Part shown: in pieces, positions 13,213-13,298 of the stretch
Numbering within the stretch: the stretch's first letter is position 1
Layout: each line of letters opens with the position of its first letter
Position numbers and translations under genes: made by a program
Source: Burkholderiales bacterium UBA4615
Lineage (GTDB): Bacteria > Pseudomonadota > Gammaproteobacteria > Burkholderiales > Burkholderiaceae_E
Reading direction: 5' to 3'
Assembly: GCA_002386465.1 (NCBI GenBank)
Contig: DGIT01000023.1
Location: forward strand, 1-13,298
DNA: 13,298 nucleotides
Notes under the pieces: generated by a model
Database searches by the model: none
What the model was told of the DNA's origin: nothing
The model's input: the letters and a program-made list of their open reading frames with translations, nothing else

Positions 13213-13298
13213 GGCGGCGTGCTCCTTGGGCGGGCAGGTTCAAGCGTACTGACAGTGGCGCGTACCGGCAAGAAGCGGAGCGAATCGTCATTCACACG
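13213..13298 (-). other. Upstream region of the dioxygenase gene, to window edge
   Basis: Contains the AAGGAG ribosome binding site at 13222-13227 and part of the promoter region of the leftward dioxygenase/two-component set. I see no clear -35/-10 pair in the 86 bases available and no supported gene. Confidence 0.4.

Overview
The window is a gene-dense stretch of GC-rich chromosome, about 13.3 kb, from what looks like a betaproteobacterium of the order Burkholderiales (Alcaligenaceae- or Comamonadaceae-like). This placement is an inference. It rests on two periplasmic binding proteins of the Bug/TctC type, which are hugely expanded in that order, on the codon use, and on the mix of accessory catabolic enzymes. 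I see no rRNA, tRNA, CRISPR array, insertion sequence, integrase, phage gene or stretch of clearly different base composition.

Left part (1-5806). A Bug-type binding protein, cut by the window edge, is transcribed leftward. Divergently from it runs a rightward series: short-chain dehydrogenase (423), a P-loop kinase related to chloramphenicol phosphotransferase (1220), a 3-hydroxyisobutyrate-dehydrogenase-like oxidoreductase (1960, overlapping the kinase stop in ATGA), a second Bug-type protein (3040), and a YtcJ-type amidohydrolase (4121). The first three are packed end to end and are almost certainly co-transcribed. The last two follow a 159-bp spacer rich in palindromes. Together they read as a catabolic module: capture of a carboxylated or amide-containing compound, hydrolysis, oxidation at one or two hydroxyls, and possibly phosphorylation. 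The substrate cannot be named from sequence.

Middle part (5853-9285). A cytochrome P450 with the signature motifs of the CYP153 hydroxylases runs leftward. A glutathione S-transferase runs rightward from the same 233-bp divergent spacer. A leftward two-gene unit follows: a double-cupin protein and then a GFA/CENP-V zinc-binding protein. No ferredoxin or ferredoxin reductase for the P450 is present.

Right part (9566-13212). Three leftward genes may form one transcript: a phytanoyl-CoA-dioxygenase-family Fe(II)/2-oxoglutarate enzyme, a seven-transmembrane (7TMR-DISM) sensor histidine kinase, and an OmpR-type response regulator. The dioxygenase sits only 47 bp upstream of the kinase, so a link between its substrate or product and the signal sensed is an attractive but unproven idea.

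The points most worth a second look are the CPT-like kinase embedded between two dehydrogenases, the amidohydrolase that appears to have lost family metal ligands, the palindrome cluster at 2887-2936, and the dioxygenase/two-component arrangement. Nothing here is a recognisable defence or mobile system.
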